NCBI GenBank assembly: GCA_936440205.1 | Contig: OW387136.1 | Location: forward strand, 14,604,788-14,668,787 | Direction: 5' to 3' | Source: Lepidonotus clava | Taxonomy: Eukaryota > Annelida > Polychaeta > Phyllodocida > Polynoidae | DNA length: 64,000 nucleotides | Part shown: in pieces, positions 47,021 to 59,628 of the stretch | Layout: each line of letters begins with the position of its first letter | Numbering within the stretch: the first letter of the stretch is position 1 | Program-made: the position numbers and the translations under genes | The notes under the pieces: model-generated | The model's input: the letters and a program-made list of their open reading frames with translations, nothing else | The model's database searches: none | What the model was told of the DNA's origin: nothing

Positions 47021-47770
47021 CTGTGCACTAACATTCGGGTATGTTCCGTCCATGAATTATTTCATGCACAAGGGGGTGGCTGGGTAGGTTGAATAGCATG
47101 ACACTGCCTGAAAACGGGCCTTATTTCTGTGTTTAAAACAGAAAATTTAGTGCGACAGGGGCGTGGGGGGGTCCTAAAAATACCTTGAGTAAGTGTAACA
47201 ATCTTCATTTAAGGACAGCCCCTCACAGTATGGCGCACCCTCACACACACACACACACTTTCGAAAATCCTGTATCTGTCCCATGTACACCGTTTTCGCT
47301 AGATTTCCATAGTTTTGGATGGGTACTACGTTCTCCACACTTTTCACATTGTTTTGACTTCACGCCATTAAATGATCAAAACAGTGTCCAATGTGTTTAC
47401 CGTATTAACTTCGTAATCATTGCAACGAATTTCGGAACCAAGAAAACGGAGTTCATTTTTTACAGTTGACGCCACCTACATACCCCCCCCCCCCCCCCCC
47501 TTAGGTACAGTGCAGTGCTTTCCACTCATTCCCTATGCTGAAGACTCCAAAGTCCAAGGGAATGTGTCTGGAAACGAGTCCAGGAAGGTTAAACCTGGTT
47601 GCCTGGACCGTGACAAGCTGACCGACTTTACTCTCAAGAAAAGCTTTTTCATGGTTTCTTCTGATCACCCCATGCAAGTCGTCTATTTCTGTTGAGTATT
47701 GCTAAAGATAGTATAGTGAGGTATGTTCTTGCAAGAGAACTTTTTTTAGTTTGTATGTTTCATGTGTGTA

Positions 47771-48480
47771 AAGGAAGGCTTCCACAGAACGATTAAGTGC
47801 AGCTGATGAGGTTAGGCAGGAGATTAACTGTGTTAACCTTTTTCAACCATGGCAACCAATGCCACCAAAAAGCACTGGTCATGGGTGATGGAAAGGGCTC
47901 ACACTCATTGAGTTTAATTGGCCACACTTCCCTGTTCCAGAGAAACCCACCTATCAGGTCCCTCATTAGTTGAAAAAACATCATTACATGATTTAAAGTG
48001 CATCCTCACAAGTGACTGAATCCCCGCGACTGGTATTTGTTGGCTGCCTAGTATTGACACTTTGTATCTGCCCAATTGGTGCTTCTTGGTGGCACTATAA
48101 TAGTAAATGGGGATGGATAGAGATTACACTAGGTGGCCAGCTAAAAGCATGAACCATCAGGTTAAGTCGCTTTGTAGATACCCACCTTCAAATAATAGCT
48201 CATCCTCAGGCAATTAAAGTTCAGTGTCAGTCCCGTGTCAGTCGACTAATCTCCTAAGCCTGCTGACTAATATAAGACATGCTTGATTTTTAGGATGTCA
48301 GCTGACTAAAGATGGGTTTATATACAGAACGATCAAGTGTGGCTGATTAGCCTCAACGAAATCATCAAATGCGACCGTTGCTTGTTGGCAGCCTTGGTCA
48401 CTGTGGTAAGAAACCGTTAACACAGTTCGTCAGTTGACTAGACTCATCAACTGCACTTCTGTTCTGTAGAAACCTGCTTT
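47771..48480. mobile_element. MITE with CTTCCACAGAACGA ends
   Basis: 710 bp. Left AAGGAAGGCTTCCACAGAAC, right TTCTGTAGAAACCTGCTTT (inverted, imperfect). Interior repeats of CAGTTGACTAGACTCATC and CAGCTGATGAGG. The ends resemble those of 23727-24208. Confidence 0.65.
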
Positions 48481-48899
48481 AACCCCCAAGATGGGCTTTG
48501 TCGTCTGCCAGCCTGATGCTTGTCCAATCTAGTTTAACCCAGTTTTGCCTGCGAGGCTTTTTCTCTCTCAGTGGGGACTAGGCTTGTGTACACTTGGCTG
48601 CCAAGCCAAGGATTTGACGTTGGAGAATATTCTAGTAATGTCGCAGAACATTACAGGATGCTATGAGAATGCCATAGAACATAACCGTTAGGTAACTTCT
48701 TGATTGGGTGTAATCATCAATTTCATGGGGTAGTATGCTATCATTTATTGCATAATATATAATACCAGTATTCATTTTTTATAATAGCAAAACCACGTCA
48801 CGGTATATCAGGATCTTCCAGCAAATAGAACAAGGATGATATAATTCAAAATGTGACCCACCATGGGGAACGGATACTTCGTGCAGGAATTTAACATTT

Positions 48900-49400
48900 G
48901 AAAGGATGTGCTAAGCTTTCAAATGACACCAAACATACGGAAGTCTGTTGTTTAAAGAGAAAGTAAATTAAAATTAAAATGTTACAGGTTCAGGAACATA
49001 TAGGTTCAATGTTTTCAATTATTCAGCAGACGTATTAATCGAGATATTCAATAATAAAATATAATTGTCCAAATTAGTGCATTAATGATTCTAAAATACT
49101 AATATGACCATAACTTTCTATCTATAATTGACATCTGTATCGTTTGAACTTGGAATTTCCTAAAATATTTTTATTCTCTGCCCTGTGGCATTCAGTTTTA
49201 AGAGTATCCCATAACCTCTATAATATGGATAATTAAGTCATGCTTTTCTAAGTCATGCTTTTCCAAATGGGTTACAATTTTTGACAAAATATGCAAAAAT
49301 GTAGTTTCCATGGTAACAAAATATCTAATGTTATGGTTAGGGGGAAAACATTCCATTAGCATTCCAAATTTCAACTGAAATGGAAAGTTTAGAGTAGGTT
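48900..49400. mobile_element. MITE-like element, copy 3, inverted and diverged
   Basis: The reverse complement shares TTTTGTTACCATGGAAAC, TTTTGTCAAAAATTGTAACC and neighbouring blocks with 17604-18198. Termini not clear. Confidence 0.6.
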
Positions 49401-51361
49401 GACCTCATGTTCCTAAAGTGATCTGAAAAGTTGCCGTTGTTATTATCGGTCATTGTGCAACGGGCCACAGGGAAACAGAGAGGTCTAAGGAAGGGAGGGA
49501 TGGGATATCAGGGACGGATGTATGTCGGGGGCATTTAGATTTTCTAATGTTATATTCCAAAAGGGGCGCCTCAAATATGTACATAAGGACACCCCCCCCC
49601 CCCCCCCACATACTTTTTTCTCTGGATCCGCCACTGGATATAATGCTAGTTAGTGAGTGAGTGATGTTAACATTGCTCCATTAACGATGATAATAGCCAT
49701 GGCGAGAATAATTGTAGCCAATTAGATGTTATACAACTTGTCCCTGGAACAGGTCTGTATCTATAGTCATGTCAAAAATAAAATATTTCATGAATATAAA
49801 AATAAATTGAAATAATATGAAATACAGCAATTATTATCAGTTGACTGACAGGGTCACACGGCAGGAAATTGAACACCAAATCCATAGTTGCCACCTATCT
49901 GGGACACTTAGACGTGAATATAGAGGTTATCGAACCCTTTTAGGCTATTTGCAGCATGAGGACGAGACCCAGCAAGACTTGGCACCTGGGACACGGGATA
50001 TTATGGTGAAGGTGAACGCCTCTGTGGTTGTGATGAATGGGTTTGGTAATGCTTGGAGAAAGGGTTGGATATGAAGGTGGGGGGGGGGGGGGAGAGTCAG
50101 CAGTGGACCGAAAAACAAGGAAGAAGAAGGCTGAGAAATAAAGGCTGAGGTATCTCTTACAAAGTAAAGTGTATCTGTACATTATCAACTGACATGTTTA
50201 ATCATGTGTTTGCCCCCCCCCCCCCCCCCGTATTCTTTTCAGTGCCGATACAGTAATTTTACAAAAGGGCTTGGCGTCCTACAGTAGCAGTTACAGTGTT
50301 TTGTTGAAATGTCCAATAGTGGGGACAGAATTGTGGGGCATGCACACCATCCCACTCTCCCACCACAATAAATACCCTACTGTCCTGGTTTGGAGAGGTC
50401 TGGGGGAGTGACGAATCCTTACCTCGGTGCACAAAGGTGCTGGTGTTATGGATAGACAGTGAGCACAATTTATACAATGAAAGTAGACCCCTAAAATCGA
50501 CAAAGCTAGGTGACATGCGCAAGACCTATTCTTCAATTCAATTCTATTTGTATGCCAGTGTAATGAATTAGAGGAACTGCTAGGAACCAGCAAAACATGT
50601 CTGCACAGTAGCTACCATGCAGACATATAATTATGTCTGTCCAGTAACCACTATGTAGACATATATAATTATGTCTGTCGACTAGGAATCCTCATGAGGA
50701 TGGATCCATAAAATAATTCATTAATTATTAATCTAAATGTAGTCATTATAGTTAACAAATTTGAAAGGAAGAGCCAATTTCTAATTATTACAAATGGATT
50801 TTGCCAAATTTGCCGAAGGCACTTTTATTAGATATAAGAAAATCAAAAATCAAAAGAACATTGAAGGACTTATGCAGGAAGTACTGATATTTTACTCAGA
50901 AATTTGGACATTCATGACTGATTGGATATTAATGTAAAAAGTAACTTAGATGTCCATGCTCTAATATTTATACTCAGGAAATGTGACTAATTGCTGGAAA
51001 GGCTGGTGCACAAGGGAAAGGTATAAAAATAAACTGAAACACCCCTGGTTTAGCTCATGAATGTGTTTAGTTTCCATATACAGATATATTATACCTAGTT
51101 GATCAAAACAAACCTCAGTTTTCATACAAACCTTAAATCAACAAGCCGTTTTCACTGTAGAGAAGACAAATAATTTGGTTAGATAAATTAAATTGTAAAT
51201 GCAATCTGACAATGGCAATTTTGCTTATTTTGGCACCCTTTACGAAATGGACATTAAACTTTTATGCCACATTGCCCATATTCTAATTGTCATAAATAAT
51301 AAACATAATGTTTTGTGACTATAATCATAACCTCTACTGAGGTATACAGTTTCACAGAAAT

Positions 51362-51660
51362 TAAGGCCATATTCCACTTTGCGTCAGGTCCGTTTGCGGC
51401 CGCTATTTTCACTTATATTCCACCTCGTTTACGGTGGCCGCAAACTCGTTTGCAGCGGCCACAAACTCGTTTGCAGCTGTTTGTGTGCATCTGGTGACTG
51501 CAAACAAGTGGAATATAGCAGTAGGGCGGCTGCAAACGCATCTGCGGCACCCTAACGCAAACGCGTTTGCGGCTGCCCTGAATGCGTTTGCGGCCACCCT
51601 AAACGCGTTTTCGGCCACTCTAAACGTGTTTGCGGCCACCCTAAATGCGACTGGTCACAA
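51362..51660. mobile_element. MITE-derived minisatellite, GTTTGCGGCCACC units
   Basis: Starts AAGGCCATATTCCACTTTGC (MITE-like end), then about ten irregular 20-24 bp units around AAACGCGTTTGCGGCCACCC. Highly CpG-rich inside AT-rich DNA. Open frames across it are a result of periodicity. Confidence 0.7.
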
Positions 51661-51839
51661 ATGTTTTAGTCCAAAAAGAATTCATGGAGTCTTCATAAAA
51701 TCTGGATTTGCTATTGTCAGAAAACTGAATAATATTATTTTGTATGAATCTGGCTACACCAAAACTTGTCAAACGTTCAAGTACATTTCCTAGGAGGACA
51801 CAGAAAAGCAAAGTTAAAAAGTAAGTGTGACTCAACAAA

Positions 51840-52369
51840 GGGGAAGGATGCACCACAGGGGGGGGGGGGGGGGGGGGTTTAATGTCCCCTAGGACTTATA
51901 TTTAAGGAGATACGAGTAATTTAATGAAAAATAGTGTTAAATCTGTCTCAGACTAACTTTTTGTGTACAATTCAGCTGACCTACTCAAAAGATCCTATTT
52001 CATTCCAAAATATCCTTATTTGGAATGTCAATGGAACGTTTTATTCCCAAAATTTACTAAACAGTGGTAATTTGGTTGCCATGGAGACAACAATTTTAGT
52101 GATTTATAAAAGAACTTGTGACATCATGTTGGAAAATGTAGCTTGAAAATATTACAGCTTCAAAGAGATAAACAATACCATTTTTAGATCAAGAGTTATG
52201 ATCAAAATTGTATTTTGTAAATAGCCATTTATGTTTTTCAAGAAATATGTTTTGTTCTATAACATGTAACTTCTTTAATAATTAACACAATTCTACATTT
52301 TTGGTATCATTTGAAAGCTTATTCCATCCTCTTAAATGTTGAATTTCCGCCTGGAGCATCCTTTCTTCC
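51840..52369. mobile_element. MITE-like element, copy 2
   Basis: About 530 bp, ends GGGAAGGATGCACC and GGAGCATCCTTTCTTCC, interior like 17604-18198 (GGTTGCCATGGAGA block). A G-run of about 18 bp follows the left end. It lies about 200 bp upstream of the LINE. Confidence 0.7.
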
Positions 52370-52592
52370 TGGCTGGTCACAATTATCTAAAGTGGGATTC
52401 ATACATTTAATCAGCCTTTTGCTAGAACTATCAAACTTACCTTAGCAGTTTTGAGCATTATTTTAAAAGCATGGTGGTGAGTCATACCAGCTCCCCTTGT
52501 CTAGCCTTAAGCTTGTTAGTCACAACCTAATTTCACAGAGGGTGCGCCAGGGACTGAATGAGTGAAAACTGGCGCTTGTTTACCAAATAGTT

Positions 52593-52991
52593 TTGTTTAA
52601 TGGGGACGTATTTTTCAATTGTGCAATGTTCAGGACAAAAGAAAAGAGAACACAAATGTCATATCCTTTTACCCCAGGTGTTATTATATCAATATATACA
52701 TATGAGGCTAAAAGGTTAGGAGGCAGAGTAACCGTGACTAAGCGATGGTTAAACATAGAAGAAGAAAGGATGAAGGAGATATTGCTGGCGAAATTTCTCC
52801 AAAATGGCAGGGAAAGGGGGCTTCTTATGGAAACATGGGAATAGTACCTGATTGAAGGGAGTACTGATAGCAAATGGGGATGTGGTCGTGCAATTCATAG
52901 TAGGGAACTGATTGATGGGGACTGGAATGGTGAAAACAGGCTAGGTGAGCTATTGGTACAGGTACGAGAGGAATTAAGGAAGCGAGGCTAC
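52593..52991 (+). pseudogene. NADAR-like domain (ORF1 position of the LINE), C-terminal two thirds
   Basis: In one frame, with a single TAG at 52842, the sequence reads EAKRLGGRVTVTKRWLN, MKEILLAKFLQNG, LLMETWE, then LIEGSTDSKWGCGRAI, NGENRLGELLVQVREELR and a stop at 52989. This is the pattern of the NADAR family (E. coli YbiA: A.R.G, K.W, M...L.AKF.Q....R.LL..T, L.E...D..WG.G, G.NRLG.LLM.LRE.L). NADAR domains bind NAD/ADP-ribose-type ligands or act as N-glycosidases. The N-terminal segment is missing, fitting 5' truncation. It ends about 70 bp before the endonuclease frame, same strand, so it most simply belongs to the LINE. Confidence 0.75.
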
Positions 52992-53084
52992 TAAGATAAG
53001 CAAGGGTTAAGGCAGTCTCAGAAATGAGTACACGGATGGATATATTACCATCAGACATTATGTCACTGTGTATATCTGGACGTA

Positions 53085-54061
53085 TTGGTATACGGAGTTT
53101 GTATATTTCATCTCATTATGTCATGCTACTATATGATTTACACACAAAAATTATTTGATTTGTATTTTGCCATGGGGAAGGATTTGAAAATTGTACACCT
53201 AAATATACGGAGTATTATGAAGAATGTGGAGGAGTTATTTGTTCATTATGGTGAGTTTGAAATCATTGCTTTAACTGAGACTTGGTTAAATAAAAATATA
53301 TGTTATGATCTGATACATAGACCGAACTATAATACGTTTAGACAAGATCGTGATAAAGGGATTGACAAAAGAGGAGGAGGATTGTTGGTTTATGTAAAGG
53401 ATACATTGGCCCCATATGTAAATATTATTGATAAGGTTAGTTGTGTGACTACTAACTATGAACAACTATGGCTGGATATATTCAAACCAAGGATGCGTAA
53501 GATGGAGTTGGGTCTAATAATAGACCTCCGAATGGAAATGTTCAAGAATTTTATGAAAATTGCCAAATGACTCTGGATCATTTTGTAGAGCCTGGAAAAA
53601 AGGAACATCTTATATTAGGTGACTTTAATATAGATTTTTCTAAACCTCATTGTCCGAATGTGCGTGAACTGAAACAATTGATGTTGAATTATAACCTGAA
53701 TCAAATTGTTAGAGACTATACGCATGAAACCTGTTCATGTAAATCTATTATTGATTTGATGTTTACGGATATGGAGAATATGGAGAATGTATTGGAAAGT
53801 GGGGTCCATAATATATGTATCAGTGATCATTTGCCGACCTATTTAATTAGGAAGAAACAGAGATGTGCACAGACTCATACTTATAAGATTGATAGGCCTA
53901 AATGGATTACTGCGGATGTACTAGAGGCAATAAGAGAAAAAAATCTCTGGAATGAAAATGCAAAAATATATAACCGACACATAGATTGGCAATTATTTAA
54001 AAGTAGGAAAAAGAATGTTTCTCGACTAATAAATCTGAATAAGGGTAATATAATTCGTTGA
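53085..54061 (+). pseudogene. LINE ORF2 apurinic/apyrimidinic-type endonuclease domain
   Basis: Motifs in order: VHLNIRSI, IALTETWLN, RGGGLLVYVKDTL, ILGDFNID, ISDHLPTY. These are the Mg-binding and catalytic motifs of EEP/APE nucleases in LINEs. The domain is split between two frames (53085-53570 and 53567-54061), so the copy is inactive. Confidence 0.88.
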
Positions 54062-54499
54062 AAGTTGATTGAAGAAAAGGGGAATCCCAATTTTTTTTTA
54101 GAGAATTATAAAAAGAGATGCATTGGGCCAAAATAATAGTAACTCCATCCATGGAATTCTAAATGAAGAAGGTGTGATATTAGAAGGACAGGAGGCGGTC
54201 GAATACCTCAATAAGTATTATGCAGAGATGGGGGAAATTCTTAAATATGATAATCATACAGAATAGAATGAGAAAGATATGGGAGATTGTCATTGAAAGA
54301 GTGGACTTGAAATGTTTTTCAAAATCATAGAACAATCTGAGGTCTCAAAATATGTGGCTGATATTGAAATACATAAATCGTCTGGCATAGAGGGACTAAA
54401 TTCAAAGGTCCTGAACAGCTGTTGAAGGATTGTCTGAGAATTTGTATCCGAGAGCTCACATATTTGTTTAATATGTCATTATACACTCAAGTTTTTCCA

Positions 54500-55849
54500 A
54501 GTGCATGAAAGTGTAGTATAGTCACCCCTATTCCGAAAGAAGGGGATGAAAAAGATCCAGGTAACTGGAGACCAATTAACAATCTGTGCATTATGGGTAA
54601 ATTATTGGAAAAATGTGTATATTATCAGGTGTCTTTCTTTTTTGAGACAAATTCACTCTTTATAACTACACAGTACAGGTTTAGACCAGGACTTAGAACG
54701 GATATGGCTGTTATGGAATTGTTGCATAAATTGTTTGATGATTTAAATAATAATAATGTGTCTAGTTGCCTATTCCTCGATTATTCCAAGGCTTTTTATT
54801 CAGTTGATCATAATATACTTTTGAGAAAGTTAGATAATTACGGATTTACAGAGGAAACAGTAAATTGGTTTGGGAATTATTTAGATGGAAGGACACAGGT
54901 AACGAGGGCAGGTGATTATTGTTCTGAACCGCGTAGTGTTACCTGTGGGGTCAGTCTGGGTAGTTCTCTCGGACCATTATTGTTTATTGTATATATAAAT
55001 GATTTATATACTGTGATTCAACAGAATTATTGCAATATTTACGCTGATGATACTGTGATAGTATGTACTGGCCCGACACAGAAAATTACAGTTAAGAAAA
55101 ATGCAGAACAGTTGAAAACCGTTTTCAAATGGTGTGAAAAGAATAGGATAGTATTAAATATAAAGAAATTAAAACACATGTTATCTGGTCCTCCTAGGAC
55201 ATTGATAAGAGAACATAGCTGTTGTATTGTACTGGACAATAATATTGTAACGAATGTAGACAGTTATAAGTATCTAGGAATGTATATTGATAAAATATCT
55301 GGTTTTGAAAAACAGATTAATAATGTGATTTCAAAAGTAAATAATGGACTTGTAACATTGTCAAATGTTAGACAATTTATTGATAAGAAAACATCTCTAT
55401 TATTGTATAAACAGATGATTGTACCTTTGATTGACTATTCAGCATTACTTGTAAAATCTAGTGCACAGAGGAAAAGTACTAGGTTACAACCATTGCAAAA
55501 TCGAGCTGTTAAAACTATAGAGATGCAAAATCAATAATTATTGATACAGAAGAAATATTGGACTTACATAGGGAGTTAATTGTCTCTGGAATTGTTAGAC
55601 AGATGACTTTACTTGATTGTATTACGAATTATGTATAAGTTCAGTAGAATATCAAGATATATTGAGATTGAAAATGTTGAGAGGAAACTTAGGAGTAGCC
55701 GGAATATTAAATTTAGAAAACCTTTTTCATCAAAAGAAAGGGTACAAAGAGTTCCTTTTTATAAGGGAGTCTATAAATGGAACAAATTTGACAGTTCAGT
55801 ACAACATGCGAGTACTATGAAGGATTTTAGGAACAGTATTAAAGAGTAA
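54500..55849 (+). pseudogene. LINE ORF2 reverse transcriptase and C-terminal domain
   Basis: Motifs: TPIPKEGDEKDPGNWRPI, QYRFRPG, FLDYSKAF (A), GVSLGSSLGPLLF and YINDL (B; GVPQGS expected), YADDT (C). The longest intact part is 54593-55537. After its stop the C-terminal segment continues to ERVQRVPFYKGVYKWNKF at about 55735-55790, common in this LINE group. Confidence 0.9.
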
Positions 55850-56357
55850 AATTCAATAGAACTATTGACCATGGTATGATGTTTGGAATTACTGTGTAAT
55901 AGAGCCGTACGTGTATATATCAGAATAGCTTGATGATTGTAAATTTCAGACATGTTCATTTTCATATTGTATATAATATGTAAGTCACACTCATCGGAAG
56001 AACTTTGTATATGAGAAGAGATGTTTAATAAAAATTGACAAAACAGGTTTTTGTGAAACGTGTATTGGGATACATTGTAAATTCTCTTTTTATATTGACT
56101 TGATATAATCTTCTATAATTAATACTCTTAAAATGTACATGATGCAATACATAAAATGCATATATCATGTGTCGCAGTTGCCTGCTTAATTAACCTGTTT
56201 TCTAATTGTATCCTAATTCCAAAAAGTAAGTTCCAACAACATTCAGATACCAGGAAGGGGTAATAATTTCAAAGAAATATAATACTTTGGCCTGAAATGG
56301 GGCCAGGGCTATTTCTTTTGTATTCAGTCGGGGTCGGACCCCGACCATCATCTAAGT

Positions 56358-56630
56358 ACATCACTGTTTCAATGACATTGGACAAGAATTAGGATAAGAA
56401 AAACTGCAATATCTCGGAAAATGATTATAAAAACTAGTAATATTAGTCCTACGCGAGCTTCTGCGAAATAATTTACTTCACCCTTCACTCTACATCACTG
56501 TTTCAATTATCTTAGAAAAGATTAAGGATAAGAAAAACTGCAATATCTCGGAAAATTATTATAGGCCTAAAAACTAGTAGTATTAGTCCTACACGAGCCT
56601 CTGCGAAATAATTCACTTTTCCTACTTTTC
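56358..56630 (+). repeat. Two-copy tandem duplication, about 135 bp
   Basis: ACATCACTGTTTCAAT...CTGCAATATCTCGGAAAAT...CTGCGAAATAATT.ACTT occurs at 56358-56485 and 56492-56625. No gene recognised. Confidence 0.8.
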
Positions 56631-57376
56631 TCTCATAATTTAATCGATAGCTTATGCATTTAGATTAAAGATAATGTATTGATACTCATAGTACCTGAGA
56701 AACAGTGGAAGAGGATGGGTGGGTGGAAAGAAAGGGAAGAAGATATTGACAATGAGATTGCACTAGGTTTCTATGGCAGGTATTGTTCCAGAAACGTCAT
56801 GTGCGGCTAAATTAACGCCACGCCACAATTATCCCGAAATAGATATTGTCTCTGACCCTATAGAAAGTTACCGCTGCATTGGAGTTAATTAAATTAGATC
56901 TATGTGCAGAATTTCTATACTATGCAACCAAATGATAATATATTCTCATAATTTACACATGTATGACATAATTTACTAAAGACACATGTACACTTCATAT
57001 ATGAACGCAAATCTGTCGTGAACGTCAACAAGCTTATACCTCCTGATGGAATCTTTGAAGCATATATATGACCCAGAAAGATGCATGCCAGACGTCTAGA
57101 TCACACTAGAAAGGATGGCAGGCCATGAACCTTTTCTGTGGCTGCCACTCCAGACTGATGAAAAAGTAAGAAAACTATGAAACTTTTTTCGTACTTTTCC
57201 TAGAAACAACTAGGAAGGCAACAACCTTAGAGAATAGTTTTAACAATTGATGTTTACTTACATTGCTCAGAACTTAAACACCAATAATCTAAGACATAAT
57301 ATTAAAGTGACGTAGGAAAGGTTGGTCATACCAGTATTTAAGAATCTTATCTAATATACAACTCCACAATTTTTCA

Positions 57377-57710
57377 CGGGGTTGCAGGGTGGTGAAGTGG
57401 TCAAAGTGATCGCTTGGCATGCGGGAGAGCCGGGTTCGATTCTCGGCTGGGCCAAGGTGACTGCTACTCCTCTCTGCATTCCCCCCTGTGACAACGACAG
57501 GGATATCAAAGGCCTTGTGCCACCGGCTGTTGTGTGTATGTCACTGCCTATGGGACCATGCACATTAAAGAACACCTGCCTCGATAAAAGTGTAGGGGTA
57601 TGGTCTCTATCTTCTCATAGATTCAATCACCATCACGACCCGTGATATGACCCTGGTAGTTAATTAGGGCATAAAGCAATCAATAACCAACCAACCAACC
57701 ACCCAACCAA
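57377..57710 (+). mobile_element. tRNA-derived SINE, copy 2, with 13-bp target duplication
   Basis: 334 bp, same family and strand as the copy at 36092: A-box region TGGTGAAGTGGTCAAAG, B-box GGTTCGATTCT, shared body and an (AACC)n tail. Perfect flanking repeats CCACAATTTTTCA at 57364-57376 and 57711-57723. Confidence 0.92.
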
Positions 57711-58952
57711 CCACAATTTTTCAACAATTCAAATCACCAAATGAATATGACACTGTGCAGGAAATGTAGACGCCAATTTAAAAATGAGGTGTTTAGTTAA
57801 GTGATGCAACACCCAGTACTTATCAGAGGCCAACCTCGGGGGCCATGCGTGAAGTAAATCAGACATTAAAGTGGAACCTACCCCATCAAACCTCAACGTA
57901 CTGCACTGAGGTAGCAATTAATACCTCATGCATATAGTTAATGGTAACGTTCTAATAGATTGGTAGATTTGAGAATTAAAGGAAAGGTCACCAGACTGCG
58001 AAAGATTTATATAATTAACAGTTCAAAATTGTAAAGGGACTTTATGGGTAGCGCCTAAGGTAGGTATGACAAACCTGTGATGTCTAGTCTACCAGCGGCA
58101 GGACTTCTATAGGAAATTGATAATAATGGGTATAAAGGGATAGCCGTAGCCAGTATCGGGTAGAAACAATACACGTTTCGATCAATAAGAGTCTTAGTAA
58201 TTCGGGAGCTTGGTAGTGAGACGCATTGAGTCTGGTGATATCTGGTGACCAAGGAAGGAACTACATCAGTCTGTGAGACCATATGGAGACAGGCGGACTA
58301 GCGATAGGGAAGCCTGCCTCCAGGTCATGAACCTTAACTGTACAGAAGAACGTTGTACTCATTAATTACATAAGCAATTGTGGCATTTCAATACTCTTAA
58401 TAAACTTACCCTCTGCAAAGCGTTGTCTATGTTTTGGATCTGAACACCCCAATTGGAGACTAGTTATACCACTGGCTAGTATTCGAGACCATTACCACAA
58501 ACATAATGGAGCATAAGAAGTAAAGACTGAGTTATCACCAATGAACTCATACTAAGACCCTAAACATACACTAGCTTTCAGTACCCTTAACACTGTATCG
58601 TGGTGACACTCCCTGAGAACCTGTCATTCCTTTTAAACCGAATGCAATATTGAATCAATACTAGACAGACTTAAACATTTAACAAATCCTAGATCGCTAA
58701 ACAGCAGCAAGACCCCCTAATGTGTGATCTTGTGGAGAGATATAACGTTTTAAATAACTGTCAACCACCACTCACCACTTGTCATGAACTTGTGATATTT
58801 TACTGTGGTATTCTAGACAGTTAAACCTTTGAATTCGAAGTGTAATTGAGTCTATACTCTCAATTTATTGTAATTTTCATAGATATTATAGCTTTTTAAA
58901 TTTGGTGTGTCTTCGTATGGACATCCAACTAATCCCCACTTGTTTTTACCTT

Positions 58953-59519
58953 AAGGCCGGGACACATATACCGACTCAACTCAACAGTTGAGTCGGGTTG
59001 GAGTCAGTTGGTGTATGTGTCATAGCCTTATGACTAGATCGTCGGCAATTCTACCGACGGATCCGTCGGGTCGCAAATCATTGGATGTTGAAGTTGAACA
59101 ACTCAACTGTCGGGTCTGAAGCATCACTCACCATAGGTAATTCTTTCATTTACCTGTTGACCTTGAAGAAACCTTGATAGGTAAATGCAGCATAAAATAA
59201 GCATTTAAATGGTATATCTTATGTCATTCTCCTCTAATTATTTCTTTAAAAACAAAGTATGCATGTTAACAAATATAGAAAGCTGAATTTCCATCGTATC
59301 TACAATGAAAATATATTCCTGAAAAATCTCCCAATGAACAATTTGTTTCAAATGTTAACAATACATCAGTTTTGTCAGTAGGTAGAGATATACCCATTTC
59401 TTCTGACCAGTTGGTCATTATATGTGGCACCCCCCTGAATATCCCTATGACTGGCCAGTCCCCGACGGTCGGGTCTTAAACACTCCCGACGATCGAGTTG
59501 GTATATGTGTCCCGGCCTT
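58953..59519. mobile_element. MITE, AAGGCCGGGACACATATACC family, copy 1
   Basis: 567 bp with about 20-bp inverted ends AAGGCCGGGACACATATACC / GGTATATGTGTCCCGGCCTT. Internal TCAACAGTTGAGTCGGGT palindromic block near the left end. Confidence 0.88.
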
Positions 59520-59628
59520 AAGGATGGACGGCCGTCGGGCCTCTCCGACCTCCACCTAATCCCCCCAGCACGGTTTGTATAGCCATTTATATGGACGTCC
59601 ATTTGATGTACCCTCTGTCTCGGACTTT

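Larger units (their letters stand above)
52560..56045 (+). mobile_element. CR1/Jockey-type LINE, 5'-truncated, with NADAR-like ORF1 segment, endonuclease and RT
   Basis: Non-LTR retrotransposon remnant of about 3.5 kb. Order: NADAR-like domain (52593-52991), APE-type endonuclease (53160-53870), reverse transcriptase (about 54500-55540), C-terminal region (55540-55849), AT-rich 3' end with AATAAAAATTGACAAAA near 56040. ORF2 is broken into at least four frames by stops and frameshifts, and RT motif A has Tyr where the catalytic Asp neighbour is expected (KAFYSVDH instead of KAFDSVDH). The 5' end is probably truncated inside ORF1, as is common for LINEs. Clade placement (CR1, L2, Daphne or Crack-like) is from general motif look only. 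Confidence 0.88.

Noticed and set aside
57900-58500. Possible further LTR (AATAAA and a TG..CA-like layout)
   Set aside because: No second copy, target duplication or clear termini were found.
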